Of a stretch of 8,020 bases of DNA, positions 5,104 through 8,020 are shown piece by piece (the first letter of the stretch is position 1; each line of letters opens with the position of its first letter). The translations under genes were made by a program, and so were the position numbers. The stretch is from Nitrospira sp. GTDB taxonomy: Bacteria > Nitrospirota > Thermodesulfovibrionia > Thermodesulfovibrionales > SM23-35. The notes below the pieces were generated by a model, which saw only the letters and a program-made list of their open reading frames with translations, was not told the origin of the DNA and searched no databases. The stretch spans positions 1-8,020 of the forward strand of contig VGWY01000122.1 in the NCBI GenBank assembly GCA_016873575.1. The letters run 5' to 3'.

Positions 5104-5913
5104 ATGAAATTCACGAAAGGGAGTCCGATGTTAAAGATTGGGATTATCGGAGGAAGCGGTCTTTATAACATCCCGGGGCTTACCATCAGAGAATATAAAA
5201 AGATTACAACTCCCTTTGGTAAAGCTGTAGAAAAATACATAATCGGTGAACTTTCAGGAAGAGAGATTGTATTTCTTCCAAGGCATGGCTTACAACATCG
5301 TATCCCTCCGCATAAGATAAACTACAGGGCAAATATATGGGGATTCAGGGAACTCGGTGTGAAAATGATTCTATCAATAAATGCTGTAGGTGGGATAAGT
5401 CATGCAATGAAGCCCGGGACAATCGTTGTTCCTGACCAGATCATAGACATGACAAAAGGGAGGGATTCCACCTATTACGACGGGGATGAAGTTGTTCATA
5501 TTGATTTCACCGAGCCATTCTGTCATGAATTAATGGCATTGATTTTGAAAGCAGGCAAAAAATCAGGAATAACTGTAAAGAAATCCGGAACATACATATG
5601 TGTCAACGGTCCAAGGCTTGAAACAAGGGCAGAGATAAAATTTTTTTCAACTATCGGCGCAGATATCGTGGGGATGACATTGATGCCCGAGGCAACTCTC
5701 GCAAGAGAAGCAGAGATTTGTTTTGCAAGCATCGCTGTTATTACAAACTATGCTGCTGGTATAGCAGAAAAAAAACTTACTGTAACCGAGGTTAAGGAAG
5801 TTATGGGCAAATCAATTGAGAAAGTAAAAATTCTGTTACAAGAAGTTTTTTATCTTACACCTCACGAAAGAAAATGTGCTTGTAAAGAAGCCTGTAAAGA
5901 AGCACGGATGTAA
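5104..5913 (+). CDS. mtnP: MTA phosphorylase family protein, probable 6-oxopurine/methylthioinosine phosphorylase
   Basis: A cytoplasmic enzyme that cleaves a purine nucleoside with phosphate, of the MTAP/PNP family. Visible motifs are IGIIGGSGLY at 12-21 (phosphate loop), PRHG at 59-62, NAVGGI at 93-98, PDQIIDMTKGR at 110-120, NGPRLETRAEI at 168-178 and GMTLMPEATLAREAEIC at 190-206. The base-binding segment reads ITNYAAGI, with N215 and A217 where true MTA phosphorylases have Asp-x-Asp (TDYDCW in the human enzyme). In this family that change is known to shift preference from 6-aminopurines to 6-oxopurines, so methylthioinosine, inosine or guanosine are likelier substrates than MTA. The tail holds a C258-x-C260 motif, seen also in archaeal MTAPs. 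ATG 5104 has gagg 5 bases upstream. ATG 5128 (MLKIGIIGGSG) has gggag 4 bases upstream and matches relatives better, so it may be the true start. The symbol is by family only. Confidence 0.88.
   Translation: MKFTKGSPMLKIGIIGGSGLYNIPGLTIREYKKITTPFGKAVEKYIIGELSGREIVFLPRHGLQHRIPPHKINYRANIWGFRELGVKMILSINAVGGISHAMKPGTIVVPDQIIDMTKGRDSTYYDGDEVVHIDFTEPFCHELMALILKAGKKSGITVKKSGTYICVNGPRLETRAEIKFFSTIGADIVGMTLMPEATLAREAEICFASIAVITNYAAGIAEKKLTVTEVKEVMGKSIEKVKILLQEVFYLTPHERKCACKEACKEARM
5881..5903 (+). repeat. Short tandem duplication in the phosphorylase tail
   Basis: tgtaaagaagc occurs at 5881-5891 and again at 5893-5903, a 12-base period that keeps frame and encodes CKEA twice right after the CxC motif, adding a third cysteine (C264). 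Confidence 0.7.
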
Positions 5914-5920
5914 ATAGGGT

Positions 5921-7291
5921 ATGGAGACCATTCTTGTCATAGAAGACAAAGAATCAATGGCTGAGATGCTGAAACAGACTCTTGAATCCGAGGGCTATAA
6001 GGTCATCTGTGCCAGAGATGGCAGAGAAGGGATAAAACGACTCAAAGAAAACAGAATAGACCTTGTGTTAACTGACCTCAGGCTCCCTGAAAAAAGTGGT
6101 ATTGATATTCTTAAGGTATCAAAGGAAGAGAATCAGATCATGCCTGTCATTGTCATGACGGCATATGGTTCCATCGAAGAAGCTGTTGCTGCAATGAAAA
6201 GCGGTGCCTTTGACTTTATTACAAAACCTTTTGATACAGACCACCTCCTCATGTTAATCAAGAGAGCGCTCGAAACACAGCGGCTTTTCACAGAGAACAT
6301 CCTGTTAAAAGAAGAGGTTGCTTTAAAACTCGGGTTGCCGAGGATTATAGGAAAAAGTGAGCAGATAGTAAATGTTGCACAAATGGTGCAGAAAGTCGCA
6401 CCTACAAAGACAACCGTGCTCTTGTTAGGCGAAAGTGGGACAGGAAAAGAACTTTTTGCAAGGGCAATCTATAACCTGAGTCATAGAAAGAATTATCCAT
6501 TTGTTCCCATTAATTGCGCAGCGATACCGAGAGGACTCCTCGAATCAGAGCTTTTTGGTCATGAAAAGGGTGCATTTACAGGAGCTGATACAAAGAAGCT
6601 CGGTAAGTTTGAGCTTGCCGATAAGGGAACAATTTTCCTCGATGAAATAGGCGATATGGATCTGACATTGCAGTCAAAACTTCTCAGGGCAATTGAGGAG
6701 GGTGAAATAGAGAGAGTGGGAGGCATTAAGGGCATTCAGGTTGATGTAAGGATTGTTGCAGCAAGCAATAAGGATCTGGAAAAGGAGGCTGAAGATAAGC
6801 ATTTCAGAGAAGATCTTTTCTACCGATTGAATGTATTCCCGATCAGGATCCCTCCATTGAGGGATAGAAAAGAAGATATCCCTTTGCTGGTGGAATACTT
6901 CATGAATAAATATTGTACCGATATAAAAACTTCTCTGAAAAGCATTTCAAAGGAGGCGCTCGATGTACTGATGCACTATCCATGGAAGGGTAATGTCCGA
7001 GAGCTCGAGAACACAGTAGAGCGTGCGATCATCCTTTGTGATGGCGATGTCATTACACCCGAACATATAGTCCTGCGGCAGCAATCAACCCTTGAGTCTG
7101 CAATGAGGTCTCTCCCTATGGAAGGTACTCTTGAAGATGTATCCAAGGAGGCACTGAGGATAGCTGAATCTCAGCGTATTATGAAAGCCCTGAAGACAAC
7201 AAAAGGAAACAAAAGCAAGGCAGCCGAAATCCTTCAGGTAAGTTACAAGACATTGCTTACAAAGATTAAGGAATATGGGATAGAGGCTTGA
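5921..7291 (+). CDS. Sigma-54-dependent response regulator (NtrC family)
   Basis: A 456-residue activator with three complete domains. The receiver (1-120) has acidic pocket E8/D9, phospho-acceptor D52, T80 and K102. The AAA+ sigma-54 interaction domain (about 142-372) has Walker A GESGTGKE (170-177), sigma-54 contact loop GAFTGA (217-222), Walker B FLDEIG (239-244), RLNVFPIRIPPLRDRKEDI (302-320) and GNVREL (357-362). A Fis-type helix-turn-helix lies at about 415-453 (NKSKAAEILQVSYKTLLTKI). When phosphorylated it should open promoters held by sigma-54 RNA polymerase. It begins 7 bases after the phosphorylase stop, so the two are probably co-transcribed. Its own ribosome binding site is weak (aggg, one base away), which suggests coupling. 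No histidine kinase is in the window, so the signal and targets are unknown. Nothing is truncated. Confidence 0.95.
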   Translation: METILVIEDKESMAEMLKQTLESEGYKVICARDGREGIKRLKENRIDLVLTDLRLPEKSGIDILKVSKEENQIMPVIVMTAYGSIEEAVAAMKSGAFDFITKPFDTDHLLMLIKRALETQRLFTENILLKEEVALKLGLPRIIGKSEQIVNVAQMVQKVAPTKTTVLLLGESGTGKELFARAIYNLSHRKNYPFVPINCAAIPRGLLESELFGHEKGAFTGADTKKLGKFELADKGTIFLDEIGDMDLTLQSKLLRAIEEGEIERVGGIKGIQVDVRIVAASNKDLEKEAEDKHFREDLFYRLNVFPIRIPPLRDRKEDIPLLVEYFMNKYCTDIKTSLKSISKEALDVLMHYPWKGNVRELENTVERAIILCDGDVITPEHIVLRQQSTLESAMRSLPMEGTLEDVSKEALRIAESQRIMKALKTTKGNKSKAAEILQVSYKTLLTKIKEYGIEA

Positions 7292-7317
7292 CAGTATAAT
7301 TACAGTAGAATTATCAT
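7288..7317 (+). promoter_or_regulatory. Strong-looking sigma-70-type promoter at the end of the regulator gene
   Basis: A perfect TTGACA (7288-7293) overlaps the regulator's stop codon and is followed after 18 bases by TATCAT (7312-7317), 5 of 6 matches. Transcription would start near 7324, some 350 bases ahead of yebC. It could drive yebC with a long leader or a short RNA. Confidence 0.5.
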
Positions 7318-7427
7318 AAAAATGGCTGTTACGAAAAGTTTAATCCTGATTACGCATGAAAAGAAACCCTGAATTCGAAATCCGAAACATTTGCAATTCA
7401 ACTTTGAAAACTGTTGTGATTTTTTGT

Positions 7428-7473
7428 AATGAAACTCTCATGTCGACAAGTCGGCACAAAGGGGAATGAAAAT
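7428..7473 (+). repeat. 46-base dispersed repeat, copy B
   Basis: Partner of 3863-3908 with four mismatches. Here the end of the repeat, ggggaatga (7461-7469), is the exact complement of tcattcccc at 7475-7483 in the next element, so the two together can form a short hairpin. Confidence 0.8.
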
Positions 7474-7603
7474 GTCATTCCCCGATTTAATCGGGGAATC
7501 CAGAAAGACATGGATTCCGTATCTCGAAGCGAGTCCCGAAGCGGATCTCCGCGCAAGGTCGCTCCGACTTCGCTGAGAGTCGCTCCGACAAGTGCGGAAT
7601 GAC
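7474..7603. repeat. Hairpin-bounded dispersed repeat ahead of yebC
   Basis: gtcattcc (7474-7481) and ggaatgac (7596-7603) are exact complements at the ends. Inside, ccccgatt and aatcgggg (7481-7497 region) form a compact hairpin. gtcgctccgac is repeated at 7558-7568 and 7579-7589 with a 21-base period, and cgaagcg words recur at 7525-7543. The style matches the element at 1-186. Confidence 0.7.
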
Positions 7604-7675
7604 GGGAAAAAGAATTTTCAGGTAAAAATGTAGGGTTTCTGAGAAGTTAGACGGGAGAAGTAGAGAGGAACTATC

Positions 7676-8020
7676 ATGTCAGGACATTCCAAATGGGCGC
7701 AAATAAAACACAAAAAGGCCCATGTTGATGCAAAAAAGGGGAAGGCATTTACCAAGATCGTTAAAGAGATCGCTGTTGCTGCAAGGCTTGGCGGCGGAGA
7801 CCCTTCTGGAAATCCGAGATTGAGAACTGCAATAGAAAAAGCAAAAGAGGTAAATATGCCCTCTGAAAATGTAAAGAGGGCGATTATGAAAGGTACAGGC
7901 GAACTTCCAGGTATGACTTACGAGGAATTCAAATATGAAGGGTATGGTCCTGCAGGAGTTGCCATCCTGTTAGATGTCCTTACAGATAACAAGAACAGGA
8001 CACTATCTGAAGTGAGACAC
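7676..8020 (+). CDS. yebC: YebC/PmpR family protein (TACO1 type), 5' part
   Basis: The first 115 codons of a YebC-family protein, open to the window edge; the full protein is usually about 240-250 residues, so roughly half is missing. The start MSGHSKWAQIKHKKAHVDAKKGKAF is the family signature. It is followed by FTKIVKEIAVAARLGGGDP, NPRLRTAIEKAKEVNMPSENVKRAI and YEGYGPAGVAILLDVLTDNKNRT, all characteristic. The ATG at 7676 has gagagga at 7663-7669 with 6 bases between. Members have been described as DNA-binding regulators and, more recently, as ribosome-associated factors helping translation of difficult stretches such as polyproline. In many bacteria ruvC follows; that cannot be checked here. 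Confidence 0.95.
   Translation, partial: MSGHSKWAQIKHKKAHVDAKKGKAFTKIVKEIAVAARLGGGDPSGNPRLRTAIEKAKEVNMPSENVKRAIMKGTGELPGMTYEEFKYEGYGPAGVAILLDVLTDNKNRTLSEVRH

Larger units (their letters stand above)
7292..7675. other. Intergenic region before yebC
   Basis: This 384-base gap contains no supported gene. It holds the candidate promoter at its left end, 46-base repeat copy B (7428-7473), and the hairpin repeat at 7474-7603. No terminator with a clear GC stem and U-run was found after the regulator gene. The last 70 bases lead to a good yebC ribosome binding site. Confidence 0.6.

Overview
The window is a stretch of bacterial chromosome, moderately AT-rich, with ordinary housekeeping genes separated by repeat-rich gaps. 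A three-domain NifU next to a group I NifS, a 6-oxopurine-type MTA phosphorylase homologue, a sigma-54-dependent response regulator and YebC, together with many hairpin repeats of the 'gtcatt(c/g)...aatgac' kind, resemble uncultured Nitrospirota or deltaproteobacterial lineages. This placement is an inference from gene content and style, not a measurement.

Layout. 1-239 is non-coding and holds a long imperfect palindrome. 240-1007 (+) encodes a DEDD-type RNase H-like exonuclease of the YprB kind. It converges on a minus-strand block, read from high to low coordinates: a first toxin-antitoxin pair (RHH antitoxin 3802-3557, PIN toxin 3570-3148), then nifU (3036-2203) and nifS (2206-1037) with a 4-base overlap. 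Upstream of this, also on the minus strand, is a second, unrelated toxin-antitoxin pair (AbrB-type antitoxin 4647-4393, PIN toxin 4421-4020). It has a well-formed promoter and operator and is bracketed by 24-base near-identical direct repeats. From 5104 the plus strand carries the purine nucleoside phosphorylase gene and, 7 bases later, the NtrC-type response regulator. After a 384-base gap with a candidate promoter and two repeat elements comes the start of yebC, cut by the window end at 8020.

How the genes work together. NifS supplies sulfur from cysteine and NifU is the scaffold on which Fe-S clusters are built; their overlap indicates translational coupling. The two VapBC-type modules are self-contained, each with overlapping antitoxin and toxin genes and a palindrome upstream suited to autoregulation. 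The phosphorylase belongs to purine and methylthio salvage. Its binding-pocket residues point to 6-oxopurine substrates rather than MTA itself. The downstream regulator is probably co-transcribed with it, but no partner histidine kinase lies in the window.

I see no convincing new multi-gene system. The most notable signals are the toxin-antitoxin pair between direct repeats, a 46-base repeat present twice with different hairpin elements attached to its end, and the substrate switch in the phosphorylase.
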